Positions 1-9,944 are shown, numbered from the stretch's first letter. The stretch is DNA of 40,766 nt from Actinomycetes bacterium (GCA_023428065.1 JAEYZI010000005.1:1-40766), one strand, 5' to 3'. Numbers and translations: made by a program. Notes: generated by a model not told the origin, from the sequence alone.

Positions 1-556
1 GCCCCGTGCTGACGACGGCGACGCGGACCGCGTCGCGCACCCGCACGCGCGCGACGCCCGCGGCGGCGAGCGCGCCGAGGTGGCGGGGCTGCAGGCGTGT
101 GCCGGCGCGCACGATCGTCGTGCCCGCGGGCGCGTCCTCGCCCCGTTCGCGCACGTGGTCGCCACGGCGAACCCGGCTCGTGAGGGCGATGCGCCCGTCC
201 GCGAGGCGTTCGACGCGCTCGACCGGGACCACGGCATCCGCGTCCTCCGGCAGCGGGGCACCCGTCATGACCTTCACCGCCCGGGCGCCCCCGAGCGATC
301 GGCCGGGATCGCCCGCCGCGACCGTGCCGGCGACCTCGAGCGGCTGCCCCATTTCGGGCAGGGCGTCGCTGCGCACGGCGTAGCCGTCCATCTGCGAGTT
401 GCGGAAGGGCGGGAGGTCGACGAGGCTCGCGGCATCCTCCGCGAGCACGCGGCCCTGCGCTGCGACGAGCTCGACCTCGACGGCGCGACGCACGAGCCGG
501 TCGCCGAGCAGCGTCGCGACGCGCTCGGCGTATTCCTCGACACGGATGCGGTCCAT
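1..556 (-). CDS. moeA: Molybdopterin molybdenumtransferase MoeA (3' end outside window)
   Basis: MoeA inserts molybdate into adenylylated molybdopterin, the last step of molybdenum cofactor synthesis in the cytoplasm. The first 185 residues are visible and the rest is cut by the left edge. Family motifs seen are PPFRNSQMDGYAV (residues 49-61), VMTGAPLPEDADAVVPVE (96-113) and RGEDAPAGT (138-146). The ATG at 556 is chosen because it lies 4 nt after the TGA of the upstream moeB gene, which implies co-transcription and probably translational coupling. The molybdate transporter modABC is divergent on the other side of moeB, so the locus covers uptake and cofactor assembly. Identification is secure; only the C-terminal half is unseen. 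Confidence 0.93.
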   Translation of the reverse strand, partial: MDRIRVEEYAERVATLLGDRLVRRAVEVELVAAQGRVLAEDAASLVDLPPFRNSQMDGYAVRSDALPEMGQPLEVAGTVAAGDPGRSLGGARAVKVMTGAPLPEDADAVVPVERVERLADGRIALTSRVRRGDHVRERGEDAPAGTTIVRAGTRLQPRHLGALAAAGVARVRVRDAVRVAVVSTG

Positions 557-560
557 GCCG

Positions 561-1634
561 TCAGCCCCGCCGGTCGGCCGGATGCGCGGCGCGGTCCCAC
601 GCCTCCACCCCGCCCGCGAGGTGGGCGGGGCGCGTGAACCCCGCGTCGAGCAGGAGCTCGACGGCGAGCCGGGAGCGCACGCCGCGCTGACAGACCGCGA
701 CGATGCGCCGACCGCGCGGCGTCGCACCGAGCAGCTCGGGCAGCTCCTCGGGCTCGCCGCGGAGCGCGCGCGCGAGCAGCTCGACGTGGGTGTCACGCGA
801 GCCTCGCACGTCGACGAGGAGGGGAGGGTCGTCGGAGGAGAGCTCGGTCGCGAGGGCGGCGGGGTCGAGCTCGTCGATCCGCCGGGGAGCGGGCGGAGTC
901 GCTTCCTCGGAGGCGGGCCGCGGATCCCGCGCGAAGTCGAGGCGACGCACGGCGCCTCGGCGCGCGTCGTAGTCGAGCAGGGCGCCGAGGAGGGGTTCGC
1001 CGACGCCCGTGAGGAGCTTGAGCACCTCCGTCGCCATGAGACCGCCCACGACCGTGCAGACGGTCGGGAGCACGCCGGCCGTCTCGCAGCTGTCGGGCGC
1101 GTCGACGACCGCGGGGAAGAGGTCGCGATAGCGCACGCCCCGCGCATCCCAGACGACGCCGAGCTGACCGCCGTAGCCGAGCGCCGAACCCCACACGAGC
1201 GGGATGCCCGCCGCGGCCGCGACGTCGTCGGCGATCGCGAGCGCCGCCGCGTTGTCGGACGCGTCGACGAGCACGTCGGCCCCCGCGACGAGGGAGGTGG
1301 CCGAGTCGGCGTCGAAGCGGATGCGCTCGGCGAGCACCGTCACGTGGTCGGTGAGGTCGTGGATCCGGTCGGCGGCCGAGGCGACCTTCGCACGTCCGCG
1401 ATCGCGGAGACCGTGGATGGTCTGACGGTGCAGGTTGCTCTCCTCGACCGTGTCGTCATCGACGACGACGAGCGTGCCGACCCCGGCGGCGGCGAGGGCG
1501 GGGAGCACCGCGCTGCCGAGGCCCCCCGCGCCCACGACCACGACCCGCGCCGCCGCGAGGTGCTCCTGGGCCGCCGCGCCGAACCCGGGGAGCGCCCGCT
1601 GACGCGCGTACCGCGGGGAGTCGGCCTGACGCAT
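561..1634 (-). CDS. moeB: MoeB/MoeZ-type adenylyltransferase with C-terminal rhodanese domain
   Basis: This is an E1-like enzyme that adenylates the C-terminus of a small sulfur-carrier protein (MoaD or ThiS type) and, through its rhodanese domain, helps convert it to the thiocarboxylate. The 357-residue protein has an N-terminal Rossmann/ThiF domain with GAGGLG at 35-40 and DASDN near 124-128. It has the MoeZ-style Cys region with C183 and C193 (SCETAGVLPTVC), and a rhodanese domain from about 262 with active loop CQRGVRS (Cys315). The two-domain layout matches mycobacterial MoeZ rather than E. coli MoeB. The start is ATG 1634, with CACAAT as a likely -10 box 6 nt upstream, so the transcript may be leaderless. 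It is first in an operon with moeA. MoeZ-like proteins also serve thiolation pathways outside Moco synthesis, so its substrate is inferred. Confidence 0.9.
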   Translation of the reverse strand: MRQADSPRYARQRALPGFGAAAQEHLAAARVVVVGAGGLGSAVLPALAAAGVGTLVVVDDDTVEESNLHRQTIHGLRDRGRAKVASAADRIHDLTDHVTVLAERIRFDADSATSLVAGADVLVDASDNAAALAIADDVAAAAGIPLVWGSALGYGGQLGVVWDARGVRYRDLFPAVVDAPDSCETAGVLPTVCTVVGGLMATEVLKLLTGVGEPLLGALLDYDARRGAVRRLDFARDPRPASEEATPPAPRRIDELDPAALATELSSDDPPLLVDVRGSRDTHVELLARALRGEPEELPELLGATPRGRRIVAVCQRGVRSRLAVELLLDAGFTRPAHLAGGVEAWDRAAHPADRRG

Positions 1635-1640
1635 GCTCGC

Positions 1641-1646
1641 ATTGTG
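1641..1646 (-). promoter_or_regulatory. -10 box of moeB-moeA
   Basis: On the minus strand the hexamer reads CACAAT and ends 6 nt before the moeB ATG. This is the spacing expected if transcription starts at or next to the A of the start codon. No clear -35 was recognised. The call rests on the same spacing recurring at many genes in this window. Confidence 0.4.
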
Positions 1647-1675
1647 CCACCTGTCGTGACCGCTGGGGATGCCGC

Positions 1676-1681
1676 TAGCCT
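1676..1681 (+). promoter_or_regulatory. -10 box of modABC
   Basis: TAGCCT lies 6 nt before the modA ATG, so the modABC messenger is probably leaderless. No Shine-Dalgarno sequence precedes modA. No ModE-type palindrome was recognised in the 53-bp divergent region shared with moeB. Confidence 0.5.
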
Positions 1682-1687
1682 GACGCC

Positions 1688-2476
1688 ATGATGACGCGGC
1701 GCGCCGCCGTCTCGCTCTCGTGCGCGGGGCTCGCGGTGCTGCTCGTGTCGTGCGCGGCGGCGTCGCCGTCGCCGGGAGACGCCCGTCGCGGGGGTTCCGA
1801 GCCCGCGGGGACGGTCACCGTCTTCGCGGCCGCCTCGCTCACCGAGACCTTCGACGCGCTCGCACGCGAGTTCGAGTCCGAACATCCGGGCGTCGAGGTC
1901 GTGCTGAACTACGGCGGCAGCTCCGGGCTCGCGGCGCAGCTCGTCGAGGGGGCCGCCGCGGACGTCTTCGCCGCCGCGAGCGAGGCCACCATGGCGACCG
2001 TCGTCGAGGCCGGGCTCGTCGTCGAGCCGCGCGCCTTCGCGAGCAACGCGCTCGAGCTCGTCGTGCCGCGCGGCAACCCGGCGGGCGTGCGGGGACTCGC
2101 CGACCTCGCGCGACCCGAGTTGCTCGTCGCCCTGTGCGACCCGTCGGTGCCCTGCGGGGCGGCGGCCGAGGAACTGCTCGCCCTCGCGGGGGTCGCGGCC
2201 TCGCCCGACACCCTCGAGCAGGACGTCAAGGCGGTCGCGACGAAGGTCGCGCTCGGCGAGGTCGACGCGGGGTTCGTCTACGCGACCGACGCGCGCGCCG
2301 CGGGCGACGCGCTCGAGTCGATCCCCGTGGTCGGCGCGGATCGCGTCGTCACGCGGTACGTCATCGGCCGCCTCGGGGCGTCGGGACATCCGGAGGCGGC
2401 TGAGGCGTGGATCGCGTGGGTCGAGGGCGCGCGGGGTGGGGAGGTGCTGCGGGATGCCGGCTTCGGCTCGCCCTGA
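1688..2476 (+). CDS. modA: Molybdate ABC transporter substrate-binding lipoprotein ModA
   Basis: ModA captures molybdate (or tungstate) outside the membrane and delivers it to ModBC. The 262-residue precursor has an N-terminal signal peptide ending in a lipobox, LVSC, with Cys22 as the predicted lipidation site. Mature-protein motifs are typical of ModA: VTVFAAASLTETF just after the linker (oxyanion-contacting Ser), NYGGSSGLAAQ, GAAADVFAAAS, and VDAGFVYATDA near the C-terminus. The downstream modB start lies inside the modA 3' end (23-bp overlap), which indicates tight coupling in a modABC operon. The start is ATG 1688; the next codon is also ATG. Confidence is high because the three subunits are contiguous. 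Confidence 0.95.
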   Translation: MMTRRAAVSLSCAGLAVLLVSCAAASPSPGDARRGGSEPAGTVTVFAAASLTETFDALAREFESEHPGVEVVLNYGGSSGLAAQLVEGAAADVFAAASEATMATVVEAGLVVEPRAFASNALELVVPRGNPAGVRGLADLARPELLVALCDPSVPCGAAAEELLALAGVAASPDTLEQDVKAVATKVALGEVDAGFVYATDARAAGDALESIPVVGADRVVTRYVIGRLGASGHPEAAEAWIAWVEGARGGEVLRDAGFGSP

Positions 2477-3272
2477 CGGCCGCGCCCGCCCGCCGCTCGC
2501 GCTCGTCGCCCTCGCGGTGATCGGGTTCGCGGCGCTCGTGCTGCCCGTCGTCGCGCTCGTGGTCCGGGTCCCGTGGACGCGCCTCCCCGCGCTCCTCGCG
2601 TCGCAGCCCGTGCTCGAGGCGCTCTGGCTGTCGCTCGCGACGGCCGCCACGACGACTCTCATCGGGCTCGTCGTGGGGGTGCCGATGGCCCTCGTGCTCG
2701 CGGACGCCGACCGCTGGCCGACCGTGCCGCGGCGCCTGCTGCGCACCGCGGTCACCATCCCGCTCGTGCTCCCGCCCGTCATCGGCGGCATCGCGTTGCT
2801 CATGCTCGTCGGCAGGCGCGGAGTGCTCGGCCCCGCGCTCGCCGCCGCGGGGATCTCGCTCCCGTTCACGACGCCCGCGGTCGTCGTCGCGCAGACCTTC
2901 GTCGCCCTCCCGTTCCTCGTCTTCGCGGTCGAAGGGGCGCTGCGCTCCATCGACCGGGGGCTCGAGGGGGCCGCCGCGACGCTCGGCGCCGGTCGCGCGC
3001 AGACGTTCTTCCTCGTCACGCTCCCCGCGATCGCGCCCGCCGTCGCCGCGGGGGCCGTGCTGTGCTTCACGCGCGCGCTCGGGGAGTTCGGGGCCACGAT
3101 CACGTTCGCCGGCTCGCTCCCCGGTGTCACGCGCACCCTCCCCATCGCGAGCTACCTGTCGCTCCAGTCGGATCCCGGGGAGGCGCTCGCGCTCGCCGTG
3201 ATCCTCCTCGCCGTCTCGGTCGCCGTGCTCCTCCTGCTCCGCGACCGCTGGGTGCCGGGGGTCGTGCGGTGA
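2454..3272 (+). CDS. modB: Molybdate ABC transporter permease ModB
   Basis: ModB is the membrane channel subunit of the molybdate importer. It is 272 residues from ATG 2454 and has five to six hydrophobic segments. The EAA loop that docks onto the ATPase is visible as EGAAATLGAGRAQTFFLVTLP, with the G at its usual place, followed by LGEFGATITFAGS, a ModB/CysT hallmark. ATG 2454 is preferred over an in-frame GTG at 2436 because GGGGAGG lies about 8 nt upstream of the ATG. The gene overlaps modA by 23 nt and shares GTGA with modC, so all three are translated from one messenger. Confidence 0.93.
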   Translation: MPASARPDGRARPPLALVALAVIGFAALVLPVVALVVRVPWTRLPALLASQPVLEALWLSLATAATTTLIGLVVGVPMALVLADADRWPTVPRRLLRTAVTIPLVLPPVIGGIALLMLVGRRGVLGPALAAAGISLPFTTPAVVVAQTFVALPFLVFAVEGALRSIDRGLEGAAATLGAGRAQTFFLVTLPAIAPAVAAGAVLCFTRALGEFGATITFAGSLPGVTRTLPIASYLSLQSDPGEALALAVILLAVSVAVLLLLRDRWVPGVVR

Positions 3273-4000
3273 CGGGGCTCGAGGTCGACATCGGGGTTCG
3301 CCGCGACGGCTTCGAGCTCGCGCTCGCGGCGACCGTCGCCCCGGGTACGACGACCGCGCTCATGGGCCCCAACGGCTCCGGCAAGTCGACCGCCATCGCC
3401 GTGATCGCGGGGCTCCTGGCTCCCACGAGCGGGCGCGTCGCGATCGCGGGTCGCACCGTCGACGACGCGACCCGCGGCATCCGGCTCGACCCGGCCGCGC
3501 GATGCGTCGGCGTCGTCTTCCAGGATCTGCGCCTCTTCCCCCGCCTCACCGTGCTCGACAACATCGCGTTCCCGACGCGCGTGCGCACGCACCGTCGTCG
3601 GCACGCGCGCGCGCAGGCGGGGGAGTGGGTCGAGCGGTTCGGGCTCGAGGCGGTCGCGCACCGCCGGCCGCACGAGCTCTCCGGGGGCCAGGCGCAACGG
3701 GTCGCCCTCGCGCGCGCCCTCGCGGCCGACCCCGACGTGCTCCTCCTCGACGAACCGCTCTCGGCCCTCGACGTGCGCGTCCGCGACCGGGCGCGACGGG
3801 AGCTCGCCGAGCACCTGAGGGACTTCGGCGGCGCGACGCTGCTCGTGACGCACGATCTCGCCGACGTGCACGCCATCGCCGACCGCGCGGTCGTGCTCGA
3901 GCACGGCCGCGTCACGCAGGAGGGCGACATCGACGTGCTCGCGGCGACGCCCGCGACCGACTACGTCGAGCGGCTCGTGCGCGGCGCCGAGCCGGCCTGA
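3269..4000 (+). CDS. modC: Molybdate ABC transporter ATPase ModC, short form without a C-terminal TOBE/Mop domain
   Basis: ModC powers molybdate import. The 243-residue protein holds one complete ABC domain: Walker A GPNGSGKST (33-41), Q-loop VFQDLRLFP, signature LSGGQAQR, Walker B VLLLDEPLSALD and the switch His in VTHDL. Its GTG start overlaps the modB stop (GTGA). E. coli ModC has about 350 residues and ends in a molybdate-binding TOBE/Mop domain. This protein stops about 20 residues after the ABC fold, so the regulatory domain is absent. The reading frame shows no sign of truncation by frameshift. The specific substrate is inferred from the adjacent modA and modB. Confidence 0.9.
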   Translation: MTGLEVDIGVRRDGFELALAATVAPGTTTALMGPNGSGKSTAIAVIAGLLAPTSGRVAIAGRTVDDATRGIRLDPAARCVGVVFQDLRLFPRLTVLDNIAFPTRVRTHRRRHARAQAGEWVERFGLEAVAHRRPHELSGGQAQRVALARALAADPDVLLLDEPLSALDVRVRDRARRELAEHLRDFGGATLLVTHDLADVHAIADRAVVLEHGRVTQEGDIDVLAATPATDYVERLVRGAEPA

Positions 4001-4059
4001 CCCCCGGGCGACGGCGCGCGTCCGCCCTCCGCGCGGCAACGCGCCCCGCCCCGCGCCCG

Positions 4060-4065
4060 TAGGAT
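4060..4065 (+). promoter_or_regulatory. -10 box of ettA
   Basis: TAGGAT ends 7 nt before the ettA ATG, and no Shine-Dalgarno sequence is present. A leaderless transcript is therefore likely. The 72-bp gap after modC carries nothing else that I recognise. Confidence 0.5.
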
Positions 4066-4072
4066 CGAACCC

Positions 4073-5752
<1,680 letters not shown>

Positions 5753-5757
5753 GCCGC

Positions 5758-6237
5758 ATGGCCCGCATCCGGATCCCCGTCCCGCTGCGCTGGAGCGACT
5801 TCGACCCCTACGCGCACGTCAACAACGCCGAGATGCTGCGCCTCCTCGAGGAGGCGCGCATCGAGGCGTTCTGGCGGCCGGATGCGGGGGCCGACCCCGC
5901 CGAGGCGCGCCCGACCGCGGTCATCGAGTCGGGCCCGCACGCGACGTCGTACACGCTCATCGCGCGGCAGGAGATCGAGTACCTCGCGCCCATCCCGTTC
6001 CAGCGGCGGCCGATCGACATCGAGATGTGGATCGGCCGCATCGGGGGAGCGAGCTTCCAGGTCTGCTACGAGGTCTACTCGCCCGAGGGGGTCGAGCCGC
6101 GCGTGCTGCACACGATCGCGTCGACGACGCTCGTGCTCGTCGACGCCGCGACCGGACGGCCCACGCGCATCTCCGAGGAGACGCGTGCGCTGCTCGCCGA
6201 CTACGTCGAAGAGCCCGTGCGCTTCGGCAAGCGCTGA
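5758..6237 (+). CDS. Acyl-CoA thioesterase, 4HBT/YbgC-like hot-dog fold
   Basis: This is a 159-residue single hot-dog protein, predicted to hydrolyse acyl-CoA thioesters in the cytoplasm. The N-terminal signature RWSDFDPYAHVNNAEMLRLLEE is the 4HBT active-site region; the Asp and the HVNN turn are typical of YbgC/FadM-like enzymes. It starts 5 nt after the ettA stop, so it is likely the second gene of that transcript. ettA-thioesterase pairs are common in actinobacteria as far as I recall, but no functional link is known to me. The physiological substrate cannot be told from the sequence. Confidence 0.8.
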   Translation: MARIRIPVPLRWSDFDPYAHVNNAEMLRLLEEARIEAFWRPDAGADPAEARPTAVIESGPHATSYTLIARQEIEYLAPIPFQRRPIDIEMWIGRIGGASFQVCYEVYSPEGVEPRVLHTIASTTLVLVDAATGRPTRISEETRALLADYVEEPVRFGKR

Positions 6238-6245
6238 TCGGGCTA

Positions 6246-6257
6246 CTCCGAACGGAG
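6246..6257. promoter_or_regulatory. Small inverted repeat and TACTCCG direct repeat upstream of the DUF6069-like gene
   Basis: CTCCG-AA-CGGAG forms a perfect 5-bp inverted repeat. The heptamer TACTCCG occurs at 6244-6250 and again at 6267-6273, 23 bp apart. This could be an operator for the gene starting at 6343, or a weak terminator for the thioesterase gene. Neither can be decided from the sequence. Confidence 0.25.
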
Positions 6258-6342
6258 CACGCGGGTTACTCCGTCGGGCGGTTCCGGCGCTTCCCGGGGC
6301 GGCCGTAGCGTCGGCGCATACCGACCGCCGAAGGGATGTGCC

Positions 6343-6765
6343 ATGACCACCACCGCCTCTCGCCCCGCGCCGCGCGCGCTCACCGTGACGCTCACCGTGC
6401 TCGCCGCCGTCGCGGCATCCGCCGTCGTCACGACCGCCATCGCCCTCGTCGCCCGCGCGGCGGGAGCGGGGGATGCCTTCCCGCCCCTGCAGCCGCAGGC
6501 CTACCTCACCTTCGCGGTCGCGGGCACGATCGTCGCGCTCGGCGGATGGCTGCTCGTCGTGCGTCTCGTGCGGCGCTCGGCGCGAGCGCTGCGCGTGCTC
6601 GTGCCCGCGCTCGTCGTGCTCAGCTGGATCCCCGACGTCGTGCTGCTCGTCACGGGCTTCATCCCGGGCGCGACCCCGGGGGCGGTCATCGCCCTCGCAC
6701 TCATGCACCCGACGGTCGCGGGAATCGCCGTGTTCGCCGGCCGCCGCATCGCCCCCGCCCGCTGA
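6343..6765 (+). CDS. Small four-helix membrane protein, DUF6069-like
   Basis: This 140-residue protein has four hydrophobic segments (roughly residues 15-35, 49-70, 80-104 and 112-132), short loops and a basic N-terminus, so it is an inner-membrane protein. The layout and sequence recall the actinobacterial DUF6069 family, whose function is unknown. The ATG at 6343 is preceded by AAGGGA about 7 nt upstream. It converges on tesB with a 20-nt gap. The upstream 105 bp hold a small inverted repeat that may be its operator. Confidence 0.65.
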   Translation: MTTTASRPAPRALTVTLTVLAAVAASAVVTTAIALVARAAGAGDAFPPLQPQAYLTFAVAGTIVALGGWLLVVRLVRRSARALRVLVPALVVLSWIPDVVLLVTGFIPGATPGAVIALALMHPTVAGIAVFAGRRIAPAR

Positions 6766-6785
6766 GGGGCGGCTGCGACGCCGGG

Positions 6786-7679
6786 TCAGCCGAGGAGCTC
6801 GGGCACGCGCACCATGCCCTCCTGGGCGACGGATGCCACGAGCACCCCGTCGCGCGTGTAGATGCGCCCGAGCGACAGACCGCGGCCGCCGATCGCGTTG
6901 GGTGACTCCTGCACGTACAGCAGCCACTCGTCGACGCGCGCGGGGCGGTGCCACCACATCGCGTGGTCGAGGCTCGCCATCTTGAGTCCGCGGTGCGTCC
7001 ACTCGAGGCCGTGGTTGCGCAGCACCGGCTCGAGGATCGAGTAGTCGCTCGCGTAGGCGAGCGCGGCGCGGTGCAGGTTGTCGTCGTCGGGCATCGGGCC
7101 GATCGTGCGCATCCAGAGCGCCTGGCGGGGTGACGGGTTCGGGTCCGGGCCGAGGTAGATCGGCTGCTCGACGTGACGCATGTCGAACGCGCGGTTCGTC
7201 GCCCAGAACTGCGCGACGGGGTGGTCGACGGGGCCGAGCACCTCGGCGGCGGGCGGCAGCTCCTCGGGCGGTGTGATGCCCTCGGGCATGTCGAGCTGGT
7301 GCTCGAGGCCCGGGTCGTCGTCCTGGAACGAGGCGATCATCGACAGGATGGGCAGCCCGTTCTGGTACGCCTGGGTGCGCCGCGTGGAGAACGAGCGGCC
7401 GTCGTGGATGCGGTCGACCGAGAAGGTGATCGGCTGGTTCGCGTCGCCCGGGCGCAGGAAGTAGCCGTGCGTCGAGTGGATCGACCGGTCGGCGTCGACG
7501 GTGCGGATGGCCGCCATGATCGACTGCGCGTAGACCTGTCCGCCGAACACGCGGCCCCCCGGCATCCACTGGCTCGGGCCCGTGAAGATGTCCTCGTCGG
7601 TGCGGGCTCCCGTGTCGGTCAGGTCGAGGGTGGCGAGGAGTCCCGTGAGGGGGTCGACGGCCGCGCGAGAGTCGGTCAT
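6786..7679 (-). CDS. tesB: Acyl-CoA thioesterase II (TesB)
   Basis: TesB hydrolyses medium- and long-chain acyl-CoA to free fatty acid and CoA. The 297 residues form the expected tandem hot-dog. The first half carries FGGQVYAQSIMAA and STHGYFLRPGD. The second half carries YASDYSIL (the catalytic Asp region), SLDHAMWWHRP and VASVAQEGMVR (the catalytic Gln region). These correspond to the Asp-Thr/Ser-Gln catalytic set of E. coli TesB. TAGACT lies 6 nt before the ATG, with no Shine-Dalgarno sequence, so the gene is probably leaderless. It is divergent from the unrecognised gene at 7731. Confidence 0.92.
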   Translation of the reverse strand: MTDSRAAVDPLTGLLATLDLTDTGARTDEDIFTGPSQWMPGGRVFGGQVYAQSIMAAIRTVDADRSIHSTHGYFLRPGDANQPITFSVDRIHDGRSFSTRRTQAYQNGLPILSMIASFQDDDPGLEHQLDMPEGITPPEELPPAAEVLGPVDHPVAQFWATNRAFDMRHVEQPIYLGPDPNPSPRQALWMRTIGPMPDDDNLHRAALAYASDYSILEPVLRNHGLEWTHRGLKMASLDHAMWWHRPARVDEWLLYVQESPNAIGGRGLSLGRIYTRDGVLVASVAQEGMVRVPELLG

Positions 7680-7685
7680 GGCCCC

Positions 7686-7691
7686 AGTCTA
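7686..7691 (-). promoter_or_regulatory. -10 box of tesB
   Basis: On the minus strand TAGACT ends 6 nt before the tesB ATG, which suggests a leaderless start. The plus-strand gene at 7731 has TAGGCT at 7716-7721, 9 nt from its GTG, so the two divergent promoters sit within about 35 bp. Confidence 0.5.
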
Positions 7692-7730
7692 GAAGTCGCC
7701 CCGGCGGCATCCGGATAGGCTGGGGGAGCT

Positions 7731-8423
7731 GTGACCACCCGCTCCTTCACGTTCGCCGACCCCGCGTCGCTCGACGACCTCCAGACCTTCCTCGCGCGCG
7801 CCCGACGCGTCGAGGACGGCTCGGTGCGCCTCATCGGCGGCAGCGGGGTGCTCGCGGTGTACGCGGCCGTGCTCTACCCCGCGGGGCTGCTCGATGAGAC
7901 CCCGACCGTGCTCGGGCTGCGCACCTTCGCGCTCACGAGCGGCGGAGAGTTCGACGCCGTCGTCCCGATCCAGTCGCTTCTGCTGCGCGTCGAGCGCGCC
8001 CAGGAGCTCGCGGTCGCGGCGATCGAGCGCGGCTCCGAGGAGCCCGCGACGGTCGGCCTCCCCATGGAGGTGCACACCGCCACGTGGGCCGCGATCTCGC
8101 CGCCGCGCGGCGGCTGGCGCGCGGTGCCCGGCCCCGACGCGGCGACCCTCGAGCGCGTCGCGCGCGACGGCATCGCCGAGGTCGCCGAGGCGGTCCCGGA
8201 TGCCGTGGGCGAGTCGATCGTGCGCCGCGTGCGCGGCGAGGTGTGGGGTCGGGAGATCCCGGGGGCCGAGCACATCCCCGCCGGTGCGGGATTCGCGGCC
8301 GTGAGTCTGGGCTTCCTCGGCGACGACCCCGTGGCGACGTACGAGACGGGCCCGTGGACGCGCCTCACGACGCGTCGCGGGCACGTGCTCGTGAAGCGCC
8401 GCGCCTGGACGCTCGCCCGCTGA
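7731..8423 (+). CDS. Conserved-looking protein of unknown function
   Basis: I do not recognise this 230-residue protein. It looks soluble, with no signal peptide or membrane segment, and is mixed alpha/beta with acidic helices. The central part contains EVHTATWAAISPPRGGW (residues about 105-121). The C-terminal part ends in WTRLTTRRGHVLVKRR. The GTG at 7731 is preceded by GGGGGAG at a suitable distance and begins the open frame naturally. Codon use matches the neighbours, so it is a real gene. It is convergent and exactly abutting with the gene at 8424: the two stop codons sit side by side inside a 14-bp palindrome. Confidence 0.7.
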   Translation: MTTRSFTFADPASLDDLQTFLARARRVEDGSVRLIGGSGVLAVYAAVLYPAGLLDETPTVLGLRTFALTSGGEFDAVVPIQSLLLRVERAQELAVAAIERGSEEPATVGLPMEVHTATWAAISPPRGGWRAVPGPDAATLERVARDGIAEVAEAVPDAVGESIVRRVRGEVWGREIPGAEHIPAGAGFAAVSLGFLGDDPVATYETGPWTRLTTRRGHVLVKRRAWTLAR

Positions 8424-8430
8424 TCAGCGG
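8417..8430. terminator. Palindrome containing two back-to-back stop codons
   Basis: CCGCTGATCAGCGG is a perfect 14-bp palindrome. Its centre is the TGA of the plus-strand gene followed directly by the TGA of the minus-strand gene. It may act as a short bidirectional terminator, but the stem is only 5 bp around a GATC loop. Confidence 0.3.
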
Positions 8431-9944
8431 CCCGAGTCGAGGCGGGCGACGAGCGGCGCCGGGAAGTCGTGCGCCCGCATCCGCTCGCGCACGGGCTCCG
8501 GGTCGTAGGCCGCGCGCGCGAAGCGGACGGTGCCGCCCTCGCGCGAGTAGACGGCGTACGCCGCGCCCGGCAGTCCGTCGCGGGGCTGGCCGGCGCCGCC
8601 GGGGCACACGAGCGCGGCCTGCACGGTCGCGAGCTCGAGGGGGCCGGTGGGGGGCACGAAGGAGGCGTCGAAGCTCCTCGCGCGGCGCACCCAGCTCCCC
8701 GCGACGTGGGTGTTGCCGTGGAAGCACACCGTGATCCCGTCCCGCACGACGAGGTCGAGGTTCTCGGAGGCCGTCATGAGGTACACGTACGCGTTGAGGC
8801 GCTCGGGGTCGATGGGGGCGCCGTGCACCGCGAGCCAGCCCTCGCCGCCGAGCTCCCGGGGGAGGGAGCGCAGCCAGCCGAGGTGACGCGGCTCGAGGGC
8901 GGCCCTCGTCCACTCGCCGCTCCAGGCGGCCTGCCGGTTGAAGGAGGCGGGCACACCCTCGACCGCCGCGAGATCGTGATTGCCGAGCAGGCACGTGACG
9001 CGCGGGTCGTCGGCGAGCCGGTCGATGACGGCCGCCGGGTCGGGGCCGTAGCCCACGAGGTCGCCGAGCACGAGGATGTGCTCGACAGCGCGGGCGTCCT
9101 CGCTCGCGAGCACGGCCTCGAGGGCGTCGAGGTTCGCGTGGATGTCGGCGACCAGCAGGAGGCTCGCCGCCGAGTCGGCCGTGCGCAGGGGCTTCTTGCG
9201 AGTGCGCGGGCGGGTGAGGGCGGCCGCGACGGCCGTGAGGAACCCGCGCGCGCCGTTGCCGACGCCGAGGGCGTCGTCGACCCCGCGCCACGGCAGGAGC
9301 GTCGGGTAGGGGTCGAACGCCTCGCGCAGGCTCGCGCCGAGCTGCTCGCCGTGCTCGACGTCGAGCGGCGGCAGCTTGCGTTCGAGCACGCGGAGCGAGG
9401 CGAAGAGGCCGACGCCCTCATCCCATCCGTACAGGTCGTCGTCGAGGTAGCGCAGCGGCTCGTCGTCGCCCCAGGCGAAGTTCGACAGGCCCTCGTCGAG
9501 ACGCCAGCCGAGCACCGCCGCGTCGACGTAGCTGCGCGTGAAGTCCCGGGAGAAGCGCGGCCACGCCGCCGCGAGCTCCTCGGGACTCCACAGGTGGAGT
9601 GGGCGGCGACGGTGCGCGGCGACCGCGAGCTGGGGCCGATCGCCGTCCACGAGGAACCACGTGCGGTCGGCGGGGTAGCATCCGAGCTCCCGCTCGCGCT
9701 GCAGCCGGGTGCTCGCCCAGTGCTCGAGTCCGTCGAGGGTGAACGAGAGCTCCGGGCGCGCCTTGACGACGGTCGACTCGTCGGCCCACACGAGGGTGGA
9801 GAGCCGACCGGTGAAGGTCGAGTCGCGGCCGACGTCCCGGGCGAAGGCGAGCGCAGAGCGGATCTCGTCTTCGCCCAGGGCACGTGCGGCGTCGACCGCT
9901 CCGAGGACGCGGATCTCCGACGCGTGGTCGCGGTCGAAGATCAT
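8424..9944 (-). CDS. Kinase-like domain fused to a calcineurin-type metallophosphoesterase
   Basis: This is a 506-residue two-domain protein. The C-terminal half (from about 262) has the full metallophosphoesterase motif set: VADIHAN (D267, H269), LGDLVGYGPD (D295), LLGNHD (N322, H323), then VHGAP and FHGNTH. The N-terminal 250 residues look like a divergent small-molecule/APH-type kinase: VVKA (K61), a D-x4-N catalytic loop in RLDEGLSNF (D150, N155) and a DDD cluster (168-170) in place of DFG. The kinase reading is inference; the phosphoesterase is secure. The gene lies 13 nt downstream of a roadblock/LC7 gene and must share its transcript. A phosphatase-kinase tied to a roadblock protein suggests signalling. 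The substrate is unknown. Confidence 0.75.
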   Translation of the reverse strand: MIFDRDHASEIRVLGAVDAARALGEDEIRSALAFARDVGRDSTFTGRLSTLVWADESTVVKARPELSFTLDGLEHWASTRLQRERELGCYPADRTWFLVDGDRPQLAVAAHRRRPLHLWSPEELAAAWPRFSRDFTRSYVDAAVLGWRLDEGLSNFAWGDDEPLRYLDDDLYGWDEGVGLFASLRVLERKLPPLDVEHGEQLGASLREAFDPYPTLLPWRGVDDALGVGNGARGFLTAVAAALTRPRTRKKPLRTADSAASLLLVADIHANLDALEAVLASEDARAVEHILVLGDLVGYGPDPAAVIDRLADDPRVTCLLGNHDLAAVEGVPASFNRQAAWSGEWTRAALEPRHLGWLRSLPRELGGEGWLAVHGAPIDPERLNAYVYLMTASENLDLVVRDGITVCFHGNTHVAGSWVRRARSFDASFVPPTGPLELATVQAALVCPGGAGQPRDGLPGAAYAVYSREGGTVRFARAAYDPEPVRERMRAHDFPAPLVARLDSGR

